From the IMG/VR virus record IMGVR_UViG_3300031857_000094, positions 1 through 64,000 of that record: DNA of 64,000 nt; one strand, given 5' to 3'. The stretch's first letter is position 1. Every line of letters starts with the position of its first letter. The translations under genes were made by a program, and so were the position numbers. The DNA is from a virus. This document shows positions 1 to 8,102 of this stretch, one piece after another. Below the pieces are notes generated by a model. It saw only the letters and a program-made list of their open reading frames with translations. It was not told the DNA's origin and searched no databases.

Positions 1-856
1 GAACATACTGTTCAGCTTTTGCCTTGGGAAGATTACCAACGTCGATGTAGAAGATACGACGCTCGGGAGCGCGCGCGAGGCGATAGATAACTACCGCGTC
101 TTCGAGCATACGCAACTGATTGAGTGGCTTAATCGCTTTGTGTAGATGCGAAAGAACCATGCGATTGCGAGCGTCGAGCAAACCGCTGTGAACGTAGCAG
201 ATAGCATCCTTCGAAATCTTTACGCCCTGTGTGAGCGTACCAGATGAAAGACCTGCTGGATTGAAGAGATAGTATTCTTCGTAGGGAGGAGCAATCAGTT
301 TAGAGTTCTGACCAACAACTGGCGTTCTTTTGATTGGCTGGCGGATCTTACGAATACGACGAGGATCGATGTAACGCAGCTCTTGGATACCTTTGCGAGG
401 TTGAGCTGTGTCGATCATGATGTGGTAGAACAAACGTCCGTCGATATACCAACGGCGGAAAATTTCATAAGCCGTGCTATTGAAATCAAGGAGCTTGATA
501 ACTTCATCAAACTCTTCTCTGATCTTTTTCTTAATGCTTTCTGGCTGTTCTAGCTTGTCAAGATTAAGTGAAATTGGATCATCATGTTCATTCGAAATGA
601 TAGCTTCATTAACAACGTCATCGACTGCAGACTCGCACTCTGGATACATCGACATTTCGCGATATCGAGTTACGAGTTCTGCTTCGTTCTTAGCTGTACC
701 TTCTAAATCAACATATGTTCCATATGCGCCACCAGGCGCAACTTCCATCGCGCCGTCAAGATTAGGTGGGGGTGCAAAGGAAGGAACTTGGACTGCCAGC
801 TTTTCAGCTGTGTCTTCGTCCTTCCCAATACGGAAGCCAAATAATTCGATCGCCAT
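1..856 (-). CDS. gp20: Portal vertex protein gp20 (partial, C-terminus off the left edge)
   Basis: This frame is open from an ATG at 856 to the window edge, giving about 285 N-terminal residues. It reads as the T4-type portal, the dodecameric head vertex through which DNA is packaged and to which the neck attaches. Family-like segments include the early MAIELFGFRIG, a DVVNEAI helix, RRWYIDGRLFYH and the ELRYIDPRRIRKIR strand around residues 110-175. It is the last gene of the colinear block gp13-14-15-16-17-18-19-20, lying 41 bases after gp19. The family is usually around 520-560 residues, so roughly half is visible. The assignment is firm; the missing part is simply outside the window. Confidence 0.93.
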   Translation of the reverse strand, partial: MAIELFGFRIGKDEDTAEKLAVQVPSFAPPPNLDGAMEVAPGGAYGTYVDLEGTAKNEAELVTRYREMSMYPECESAVDDVVNEAIISNEHDDPISLNLDKLEQPESIKKKIREEFDEVIKLLDFNSTAYEIFRRWYIDGRLFYHIMIDTAQPRKGIQELRYIDPRRIRKIRQPIKRTPVVGQNSKLIAPPYEEYYLFNPAGLSSGTLTQGVKISKDAICYVHSGLLDARNRMVLSHLHKAIKPLNQLRMLEDAVVIYRLARAPERRIFYIDVGNLPKAKAEQYV

Positions 857-897
857 TAATTTTCCTTCAATTTAATTATAACAAAACGGCGATCAAA

Positions 898-1506
898 TTA
901 CTCGTTGATCACCCTACCGTTAACGTCGGCGTCAACAGTCCAGTAATCGTATGCGAACTCTACAGTGAATTCTTCGATAGCATCAGTAGTTTCCCAATTC
1001 AGTTCGATGTTACCAACTGTTACTGGGAAGATGTTTACGAAAGTGTATTCGCGAGTAGGGATAGCTGCATCGCCAGAAGTAGTACCACCAGCGAATACAC
1101 CTGTCTTAGCATAGTGACGAACTGTAGCTGATGTGCGATATGAAGCGAGACCCTGCTCAGTGATTACTGATGGATTACGAAGATTGTTTTCGTGTGAGTT
1201 GATATATGAGCTCCACAGTTCGAAAGCGTTACGAACCAGGAAGTCTTCGTCGTTGAGAACTGTTACTGTCCAGTTTTCGAACGTGCGATTACCAGCCATC
1301 TTTACCTTACGACCAAAGTATGGAACTTCAATTGTTCCTACTGTTGATGTGGGGATTGATGTAGCTTTACATACGAAAGTGAACTGCTGTTCGGCAGTTG
1401 GCTCTGCGATGCCAGCTGGAAGCGTCAAGAACACCTCGAAAAGAGATGCTCTTGCGCCACCATATGGTAAACCTCTTGCGGCGAATGATGATACATTAAA
1501 GGGCAT
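898..1506 (-). CDS. gp19: Tail tube protein gp19
   Basis: This 202-residue protein (T4 gp19 is 163) is the inner tube subunit that stacks in rings inside the contractile sheath. It starts MPFNVSSFAARG and carries the tube-fold signature GTIEVPYFGRKVKMAGNR followed by FENWTVTVLNDEDF near residues 57-90. It lies between sheath gp18 and portal gp20, as in T4. A gp54-like paralogue with the same opening (MPFN) is encoded at 45169-45852, as expected because gp54 shares the tube fold. Confidence 0.93.
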   Translation of the reverse strand: MPFNVSSFAARGLPYGGARASLFEVFLTLPAGIAEPTAEQQFTFVCKATSIPTSTVGTIEVPYFGRKVKMAGNRTFENWTVTVLNDEDFLVRNAFELWSSYINSHENNLRNPSVITEQGLASYRTSATVRHYAKTGVFAGGTTSGDAAIPTREYTFVNIFPVTVGNIELNWETTDAIEEFTVEFAYDYWTVDADVNGRVINE

Positions 1507-1531
1507 TAGTTTTTCTCCCTATCCTTTCTAG

Positions 1532-1538
1532 TATTTAG
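1532..1538 (-). promoter_or_regulatory. Possible late promoter box upstream of gp19
   Basis: On the minus strand this reads CTAAATA, one base off the T4 late box TATAAATA. It sits 26 bases before the gp19 ATG, in the only gap between gp18 and gp19. It is weaker than the other late boxes here; gp19 may also be read from the gp18 promoter. Confidence 0.4.
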
Positions 1539-1546
1539 TTCGCCGA

Positions 1547-3493
1547 TTAGAACTTTCCTACAACTTCAGTGAAGTCAACACCCGTGCGAACTGCAACGAA
1601 GTTGAGCTGAATGAAGTTGATCGAACGAGCAGGCTTGATGTAAATGTCACCAACGAACTCGTTGCGGTCAATAACTTCTGGCGTATTGTTTGTTTCGTCG
1701 CAAACAACGCGGAAGTCTGTGATACCACGACGGCCCTGAACGTCACGAAGGAATGGTTCTACGAGAGCCTTGAACTGAGCGCGAGTGAACGCATCGTTGA
1801 ACTCGAACAGAGTATACTTGGCTGCTGTAGCGATTGCCTTTTCAAGAACAATGAACAGACGACGAACGTTGATACGGTCGAAAGCTGATGGCTTAGCCAA
1901 CATCGTCTTATCACCAAACAGGATAGTTCCTTCGCCTGGGAAAGTCGTGATTGGATTTACGCCAGCTTTGTAGAGGGCATCACGTTCTGTCTTATTAGGA
2001 TTGAACGCGAGCTTAACAACGTTTTTGATCTGACCGCGATTGTATCCAGCTGGTGAGTACCATGGATCGCGTTCGATATCTGTACGAACCATCGTACCAG
2101 CAGTATCGCCGTTGCAAGGAACATGACGGAATACGTCATTATACTTGTCGTATTGATACTTCCAGCCTGAGTCCATTACAGCGTATGAAGTTGAAATACC
2201 TATTGAGTTTTTAAACGCAATGATATCATCTACTTCTGCGCCCGCATATCCAGAGTTGTTAACAACATCTGCTTCACGCGGCGAAAAGATTGCAATACAA
2301 TCTTTGCGATATTCTACGATGTTATTGATAATATGAATTGCGCGAGTTGCGTCTGATCCTGATCCAAGGATCAATGATACATCAACAGACTCAGCCGACT
2401 TGAACAGATTATATCCATTGATGTAGTCTGCTGCTCTTGGAGCAGCGCCATCACGTCCGTTAACGAAACTTGCGTTAACTGGCAGAGACTGCGTTCCTAC
2501 GCCAAAGTTTGAACCCGAAACAACAGATTTACTTGAGTTTGTAATTCCTATTGGATGAGAAGCCCACCAAACCCAACGTGAGTTTTTGTTGATATACTTG
2601 TTATAGTGAATGTTAGTGCCATTTTCCGATTTAGCGTTTGACGCTTTTGATAAGTTCGGATGAATTTCTAGGATCGCGTCGGCAGTTCCTGTAATTCCAC
2701 CATCTTGATCTGCAATAACGATATGCATTTCGTCATTTGAGCTGCTATACTTTGCAGCTTCTGCAGAAGTTCCTGGAGCGGTTGGAACATAATCATAATA
2801 TTCCCAACGACGTGTTGTCGTAGCTTGCGTTCCAGTGTTACCAACATACTTAGTCTGAAGTGTTACAGTGTTTCCTGTAACAGAAGCAACTTTACGTTGT
2901 TGTCTATCTGGACCTAGGATAAGGATATCGCCCGCAACAACTTTCGTATTAACAGATGTGGCTGTTGTGAACGTTACAGTTGTTGAGTTATTCGTAAATG
3001 CGCAAGCGCCTGCAATAGTGCTTTCGTATGCGTTTGCAGTCAAGCAAACAGAAATACGCAAATTGTTACCAATAGAACCAGGATACTTAGCTACCCAGTT
3101 ACCTACATCAGAAATTCCAGAAGAATAATTGTTTTCGTAATCATCTTCGTTCTTAATGATTGTATTTTTAGTGTTTGCTGCATTTGTAGTAGCATTTCTT
3201 CCGCGCGCAGTGTTTGAAGCAGCTGTACCAGATTCGTTAATTACACGAACTGTATAAAGCGCATTTCCGTATGCAAGGAAGTTTGCTGCTGTAAAAAAGT
3301 CAACATAAGTGTTGCCGCTAGGCGTGTTAAACTGCTTCACGAGCGTATCTTCTGAATCTACAAGAACACGCTGCCCAACAGGACCCCACTTAAAATGACC
3401 AGCTAATGCGCCAGTTGTCGTGCTGACGGCAGGGATAATGGTTGTGAGATCAATCTCACTTACATTTACACCTGGAGAAACTTGGAAACCCAT
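1547..3493 (-). CDS. gp18: Tail sheath protein gp18
   Basis: This 648-residue protein (T4 gp18 is 659) forms the contractile outer sheath. The N-terminus MGFQVSPGVNVSEIDLTT is the family hallmark and inserts into neighbouring subunits. A middle region of lower similarity carries the surface domains. The C-terminal part (GPRE-like INPITTFPGEGTILFGDK and the closing RSINFIQLNFVAVRTGVDF) is the conserved handshake domain. A clear late box lies about 60 bases upstream at 3555-3562, fitting its status as a highly expressed late gene. It is followed by tube protein gp19. Confidence 0.95.
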   Translation of the reverse strand: MGFQVSPGVNVSEIDLTTIIPAVSTTTGALAGHFKWGPVGQRVLVDSEDTLVKQFNTPSGNTYVDFFTAANFLAYGNALYTVRVINESGTAASNTARGRNATTNAANTKNTIIKNEDDYENNYSSGISDVGNWVAKYPGSIGNNLRISVCLTANAYESTIAGACAFTNNSTTVTFTTATSVNTKVVAGDILILGPDRQQRKVASVTGNTVTLQTKYVGNTGTQATTTRRWEYYDYVPTAPGTSAEAAKYSSSNDEMHIVIADQDGGITGTADAILEIHPNLSKASNAKSENGTNIHYNKYINKNSRWVWWASHPIGITNSSKSVVSGSNFGVGTQSLPVNASFVNGRDGAAPRAADYINGYNLFKSAESVDVSLILGSGSDATRAIHIINNIVEYRKDCIAIFSPREADVVNNSGYAGAEVDDIIAFKNSIGISTSYAVMDSGWKYQYDKYNDVFRHVPCNGDTAGTMVRTDIERDPWYSPAGYNRGQIKNVVKLAFNPNKTERDALYKAGVNPITTFPGEGTILFGDKTMLAKPSAFDRINVRRLFIVLEKAIATAAKYTLFEFNDAFTRAQFKALVEPFLRDVQGRRGITDFRVVCDETNNTPEVIDRNEFVGDIYIKPARSINFIQLNFVAVRTGVDFTEVVGKF

Positions 3494-3554
3494 CGGACTT
3501 ATCTCCTTTTATGTAACGAAGTATGCTTCTTCGTGCCTTAAATCCTACTCGTTT

Positions 3555-3562
3555 TATTTATA
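3555..3562 (-). promoter_or_regulatory. Late promoter box for gp18
   Basis: The minus strand reads TATAAATA, an exact match to the T4-type late promoter -10 box, in the 81-base gap between gp17 and gp18. Late promoters of this class need only this box with a gp55-type sigma and the gp33 co-activator; gp33 is encoded at 53406-53648. It probably drives gp18, gp19 and gp20. Confidence 0.75.
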
Positions 3563-3574
3563 AAAAAAGGACTT

Positions 3575-5200
3575 TTATCCAAATCTCATATCGTCAAATC
3601 CAGCTCCGAACGAAGGATCTCCTGAATCTTCCATGGATTGGACGGCTCCGCCGTCGTCTATGAATCCAGCTGGAAGGATATCTTCATGAACTTCTCTCAT
3701 CGTTTCGTTCGCTAAGTTTCTGCGGATATCATTATTCGTCAAATCTTTGAAGTATGGCTGAGTGATAAGCCATCCAAAGAGTACCAAAGTCATCGCCAAA
3801 TCATCATGACAGCCTTCTTCAGCTCTATATGTATCTTTAGTCTCAACGAAGGTAGTCAGCTCTTCGATAGTGTCGAAATCATTGATAACGAGCTTGTTTG
3901 ATTCTACAATAGTTTTTAAGTTCGAACAACCAATTTTCTTAACAGATTTCGTTGTTCGAATACCAAAAGCTGATCGAGAACTGAATCCGCCACCAACCTT
4001 GATATTCTTGTTCTTAGTAAATGTAGCGATTACATTTTCATACTCAAGATCGGTAAACAGAGACTGAACGACCTGCTGACCAATGTTATTCGTTTCACCT
4101 AGTATCCATGCGTTGTTATACATCTTTGCGAAACGATAGATCACATCTGGAAACATAAGTGGAGTGATTTCTCGACTCCTGAACTTAGCCACCTGTCTGT
4201 ATGGGAACTGAGTCACGTCAAAGATAGACATAGCGGAGTAGTCTCCGCCTACGCCTTCGGACACGTCAAACACGCCAATATACAGTTTCCGTGGATCAGG
4301 CATCTCATGGATATCTAATCCGAACTTATCTTTCACTGGCTGAGCCCATACTAGTTCTCTGAGCTTCATTGGATGGATCAGCGTATGCGATGATCCAATG
4401 AACTCGCATTCAAACTCCTGACGGAACTGCTCTTCGCTAGTGTTAGCGATGGTTTGCTTTTTCCATTCCTCGTCTCGACCAGGAACGTCTGACCAGTGAA
4501 TCTCGATTGGTTTATACTCGCTCTTACCATCAGTCGCATCAGTCCACATCTTGTAAAAATGATTCATACCGTTAGGCGTAGAAACGATAATGATCTTGGT
4601 TGTCTTACCAGATGAAATCGTAGGATACGTTGACGCGAAGAACTGATCAGCAAGATTACGCTGCACGAACGCAAACTCGTCGAGGAAGATGAGATTATAC
4701 GATCCACCGCGGATGGCGCTTGATGAAGTAGCAGCTGCTACGACTTTAGAACCATTTTCCAGTTCAATGTTACCTTTGTTCCAAGTCACAACGCCTTGCT
4801 GAAGAAACTTAGGAAGATATTCGTATGCGAGCTGGAGCTTCGCGAGCAGATCGCGCGCGAGCGCTCCCTTGTTCGCGAGGATGGCTACATTCTGTTGATC
4901 TGTAAACAAAACAAGCCAAAGGATGTATGCGACCGACGTTGTTGATTTACCAACCTGACGAGGGAGCTTGCATATGGAAAAGCGATTATCAGCGAAGGTA
5001 TGGAGCATCTTCGCTTGGAAATCCCACATACGAAATGGAATCAAACCTTGGTCGACGTTAACGATCTTGATATAGTTGCGGGCAAAGTATTCTACGTCTT
5101 TGGCACACTTGATATACTCATCAACTTCTTCTCTTGTGTATTGATGAATGACACCAGCGGCTTTTAGATTAGGATTACCAAGATACGTTTTTACAGCCAT
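3575..5200 (-). CDS. gp17: Terminase large subunit gp17
   Basis: This 541-residue DNA-packaging motor protein (T4 gp17 is 610) has an N-terminal ATPase and a C-terminal nuclease. Walker A is LPRQVGKST near residues 79-87. Walker B plus the catalytic glutamate is LIFLDEFAF near 170-178, followed by the coupling motif VSTPNG. The RNase-H-like nuclease begins with GVFDVSEGVGGDYS near 305, whose first Asp is the metal ligand; a late Asp (GCHDDLAMTLVL) completes the site. It overlaps the small subunit by one base. All key motifs are present, so it is predicted to be functional. Confidence 0.96.
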   Translation of the reverse strand: MAVKTYLGNPNLKAAGVIHQYTREEVDEYIKCAKDVEYFARNYIKIVNVDQGLIPFRMWDFQAKMLHTFADNRFSICKLPRQVGKSTTSVAYILWLVLFTDQQNVAILANKGALARDLLAKLQLAYEYLPKFLQQGVVTWNKGNIELENGSKVVAAATSSSAIRGGSYNLIFLDEFAFVQRNLADQFFASTYPTISSGKTTKIIIVSTPNGMNHFYKMWTDATDGKSEYKPIEIHWSDVPGRDEEWKKQTIANTSEEQFRQEFECEFIGSSHTLIHPMKLRELVWAQPVKDKFGLDIHEMPDPRKLYIGVFDVSEGVGGDYSAMSIFDVTQFPYRQVAKFRSREITPLMFPDVIYRFAKMYNNAWILGETNNIGQQVVQSLFTDLEYENVIATFTKNKNIKVGGGFSSRSAFGIRTTKSVKKIGCSNLKTIVESNKLVINDFDTIEELTTFVETKDTYRAEEGCHDDLAMTLVLFGWLITQPYFKDLTNNDIRRNLANETMREVHEDILPAGFIDDGGAVQSMEDSGDPSFGAGFDDMRFG

Positions 5201-5616
5201 TACTTCCTACCATTAATCAACTGCTGAAGTTCAGCTGCATTACCAACAAAAATCGCATTTTGTGCTTGAACAGACTGAGGAGCTTTCTCCTCGTCATTCT
5301 TTTTTAAATCTTTCAGTTTTTTCTGGATGTCAAGTAGATCTTTGTTAGCGTCAACCAGCGTCTTGATAAGACCTCCGACGACTTCAAAGGCTCTTGGATG
5401 CTCTGAGGTTTTTGCGACGAGCAATGCTTCTTCCAAGGCATCATTACCTTTGTGAATGATCTGATGCAAGTTCCTGCGCGCTGTAGCAAAGTCGTCATCG
5501 ATGTCTGCATTTTCATTAACCTCAATAGGAGCTACGGCTTGTACCATAGGAGGAGACGACTCTGGAAGCCCTAAGGCTTGCTCGACGCTCAGTTCAAAGT
5601 TAGTTTTTTCACTCAT
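5200..5616 (-). CDS. gp16: Terminase small subunit gp16
   Basis: This 138-residue protein fits the size and helical make-up of T4-type small terminase, which recognises DNA and regulates the gp17 motor. The central block from about residue 40 to 105 (ARRNLHQIIHKGNDALEEAL, then EVVGGLIKTLVDANKDLL) is predicted to be a coiled coil, as in the oligomerisation core of the family. It overlaps gp15 by four bases (ATGA) upstream and gp17 by one base downstream. The call rests on both sequence character and position. Confidence 0.88.
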   Translation of the reverse strand: MSEKTNFELSVEQALGLPESSPPMVQAVAPIEVNENADIDDDFATARRNLHQIIHKGNDALEEALLVAKTSEHPRAFEVVGGLIKTLVDANKDLLDIQKKLKDLKKNDEEKAPQSVQAQNAIFVGNAAELQQLINGRK

Positions 5617-6488
5617 TGATCTTGTCCAGTTGCAGGATTATACTTTAGTCCATCCATATAGAAAAACGTGTTTGAACAGAATCCATAGTCATCGTCCGCA
5701 TCAATTTGATTGTACGGGATAGAAGCTGCGCTATTTGTTGTTGGGCTACCGTTAGCAAATAGTCCTGGCTGAATAACGATACGTGAGCTGCGTCCAGTTT
5801 GTGCGACATCTTCAAGTGTGATTTTGCTTCCGCTGTTTGCAGTAACAATACCAAAGTCGATCTGTGTGCGCTTGATAATACCCTGACGACGAACTGGTCC
5901 GTAGAAGTATGCTTTGACTGTAAAATCAAACGTATAGATCAAAGCGCGACGACTTTCGAAGTCACCTTCGTAAGTATCCTCAATAGAAACTGTGTTCAAA
6001 ATCGTAGGAATATCCTGCGTGATATTCGTTTGCGAAATGATTCGAACGCTGTTTGTCCACTCTGGACCAAAGTATGGAACGATCTGCTCGAGAATCTGTG
6101 CGCCATCGTCAGCGTTGCGAACGTATGCGTATAGATTGAACTGTAAGTCATACGGAACTGGCGCATAGTTAAAATCTAACTTGTCCTCGTCAGTTACGAC
6201 CTTGACGTTACGATTGTGCGAGTTCAGTCTGCGATTTCCATCGTAATTGAGCGTCGTCATCTCAAAGCTCATCGCAGGAAGCTGAATGGCTACTGGACGA
6301 TCTAAGTTAGGATCGGCTACTGTTCTAGCCAGAAACTTTTCCTTAGGTGCATATGAAAGGGGAACAGCGATCGCTTTTACATTGTTTCCGTTAGCGTCAT
6401 ACTGACGAACCACGATATCGTTGAACATGTTACCGAACATGATAACATATCTACGCAGCGATTGATGGTAAAACTGTGATCCGAACAT
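5613..6488 (-). CDS. gp15: Tail sheath stabilizer gp15
   Basis: This 291-residue protein caps the tail at its head-proximal end and stabilises the sheath (T4 gp15 is 272). The start MFGSQFYHQSLRRYVIMFGN and the later VPLSYAPKEKFLAR are typical. It overlaps gp14 by one base and gp16 by four bases, in the T4 order gp13-14-15-16-17. It is expected to be transcribed from the late box at 8095-8102. Confidence 0.92.
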   Translation of the reverse strand: MFGSQFYHQSLRRYVIMFGNMFNDIVVRQYDANGNNVKAIAVPLSYAPKEKFLARTVADPNLDRPVAIQLPAMSFEMTTLNYDGNRRLNSHNRNVKVVTDEDKLDFNYAPVPYDLQFNLYAYVRNADDGAQILEQIVPYFGPEWTNSVRIISQTNITQDIPTILNTVSIEDTYEGDFESRRALIYTFDFTVKAYFYGPVRRQGIIKRTQIDFGIVTANSGSKITLEDVAQTGRSSRIVIQPGLFANGSPTTNSAASIPYNQIDADDDYGFCSNTFFYMDGLKYNPATGQDQ

Positions 6489-7321
6489 TAGTAGCGATCC
6501 ACTTCAGAAAATGGGTTACGTTCACTGAAGTCAATGAAATCAAGTGACTTCCTGAAGTAAATTTCGTTGTTAGCTGTTTTAGTCTGTGTTTCGACTCTAT
6601 ACTCTTGAAGAATGTATTCGCCATCTTCGTTCTGCAGCGTATCTCCGTCTTCATAAAGGAACTGATACACAAGGATATCTTGACTGTAATTGTCCTCGAT
6701 AAGATCAATTTCTGTATTACCAGTGTTAAGGTCAATAGCTCCCATACGATCTACGAGTTCGCAACGCAGCTCGTATGTGTAGAGCTTGCCGTGCTGATAG
6801 AACACTTGCTCGTGCTCTACGAACTTGACTTCGTATAGTTTCTTATTGAGCGGGAAGTAAATGAAATCACCTTCGAATGGACGCGGCGAAGTTGTTTGAT
6901 ACTGTTCTGTTGATCCTGTTTCTAAACGAAGAGCAACAGAGTTAGCCCAACGTCCAGTGTTCGCTTCTTCGAGTTGAATGTTATATCCGACTTCTGTCAG
7001 AACTTTTTCGTTGGATACTTGTTCCCAGCGTTTGCGCGCCATAACAAGAGTCATAGAGTCGCGAATCTCAAGATTGAACTTGGAAAGGAAATCGCCTTCG
7101 CCTTCGAAGTTCTGTGTGTTCTTGACATACATTTCAATGTCAATAGCATCGTTGAACTCTGACAAAGGATCTTCGCCAAGTAGTGCATCAGGTCCAATAA
7201 TAGTGCGCGGCAAATACTTCACGTCAAGACCATGGATCTTGATTGATTCAATAATCAAATCTTCGGCTGTGTCTTGTTCACGACCGTAGGTAAAATAGTT
7301 GAAGTATTTGTTCGTGGCCAT
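6488..7321 (-). CDS. gp14: Neck protein gp14
   Basis: This 277-residue protein (T4 gp14 is 256) forms the neck with gp13 and joins the filled head to the tail. Recognisable segments are MATNKYFNYFTYGREQDTAE at the start and IHGLDVKYLPR near residue 30, with WANSVALRLETG in the middle. It lies two bases after gp13 and overlaps gp15 by one base. Confidence 0.92.
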   Translation of the reverse strand: MATNKYFNYFTYGREQDTAEDLIIESIKIHGLDVKYLPRTIIGPDALLGEDPLSEFNDAIDIEMYVKNTQNFEGEGDFLSKFNLEIRDSMTLVMARKRWEQVSNEKVLTEVGYNIQLEEANTGRWANSVALRLETGSTEQYQTTSPRPFEGDFIYFPLNKKLYEVKFVEHEQVFYQHGKLYTYELRCELVDRMGAIDLNTGNTEIDLIEDNYSQDILVYQFLYEDGDTLQNEDGEYILQEYRVETQTKTANNEIYFRKSLDFIDFSERNPFSEVDRY

Positions 7322-7323
7322 CG

Positions 7324-8067
7324 TTATCCGATCATGTCAGTAACAGGCAGCGAGTAACTGTTAATTACTTCGTTGTCTAGCTTCTCGATTTCTTCGCGAG
7401 CCTCGTCCCAAATTTTCTGACCGTTGAATGTCAATCCACCTGGAAGATTCATACCCTCGAACTTCTTAAGATTTTCACCCCACTGACGCTTAACGAGAGC
7501 AGTCGCATACTGCTTAAGCCACGGATCATTCCATACATCGGTATATACGTCTGGGTCAACTGTGCGATAGCAGTCGATGATGATATACTGTCCGACCTGA
7601 ACGTCTTCGTCCCATTTCATGTCAATATGGAGCTTATCCATATGACGATTGAAACGGATTGGCTTTTTACCTACGAATACTTCTTCAAGGAACTCGATGT
7701 GACGCATCGCAACAACGTATGGCGTTACCGATACGCTGGAAATGTTGAACAGTTCGTTGAGGTGAAGCTGATAGCGGATATTGAACAGATTCATAGCATT
7801 GTATGAATCGTTGATATCAAAAATACGAGTTACGCCAATAATCCCTTCTGGGAGCGTCACATACTTATTGACGCGATCTTCAGCTGTAACTTGATATGGA
7901 AGATATACATGCTCTGTACCGTCGTAGTGATAATCACGGAACTTGAGCAGAGCGTCGTCGATACGATCTTCAACCTGCTCATCATCGACGTTGATATCAA
8001 TAACTGGTGCACCTAAACGGCGTAAAATGTAGTCTTTAAATTGTTGTCTAGACGAAGTTGCGGCCAT
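7324..8067 (-). CDS. gp13: Neck protein gp13
   Basis: This 247-residue head-completion/neck protein (T4 gp13 is 309) begins MAATSSRQQFKDYILRRLG and continues with the conserved DDALLKFRDYHYDGTEH near residues 37-53. In T4 the gene lies after gp12 and wac. Here the accessory block ending with an adenylate cyclase is directly upstream, 34 bases away. A late box at 8095-8102 gives it its own promoter, so it need not depend on read-through from the cyclase. Confidence 0.92.
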   Translation of the reverse strand: MAATSSRQQFKDYILRRLGAPVIDINVDDEQVEDRIDDALLKFRDYHYDGTEHVYLPYQVTAEDRVNKYVTLPEGIIGVTRIFDINDSYNAMNLFNIRYQLHLNELFNISSVSVTPYVVAMRHIEFLEEVFVGKKPIRFNRHMDKLHIDMKWDEDVQVGQYIIIDCYRTVDPDVYTDVWNDPWLKQYATALVKRQWGENLKKFEGMNLPGGLTFNGQKIWDEAREEIEKLDNEVINSYSLPVTDMIG

Positions 8068-8094
8068 TGAGGAAGCTCCATTGAATACTTCCCC

Positions 8095-8102
8095 TATTTA
8101 TT
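8095..8102 (-). promoter_or_regulatory. Late promoter box for gp13-gp17
   Basis: The minus strand reads AATAAATA (GAATAAATA in context), close to the T4 late box. It lies 28 bases before the gp13 ATG and runs to the last base of the cyclase gene. The same GAATAAATA string occurs before gp25 and before the 92-residue membrane protein, which supports it as this phage's own late-box variant. Confidence 0.65.

Noticed and set aside
541-570. Minus-strand TTGACA inside the portal gene
   Set aside because: No -10 box at 16-18 bases; coding-region chance match.
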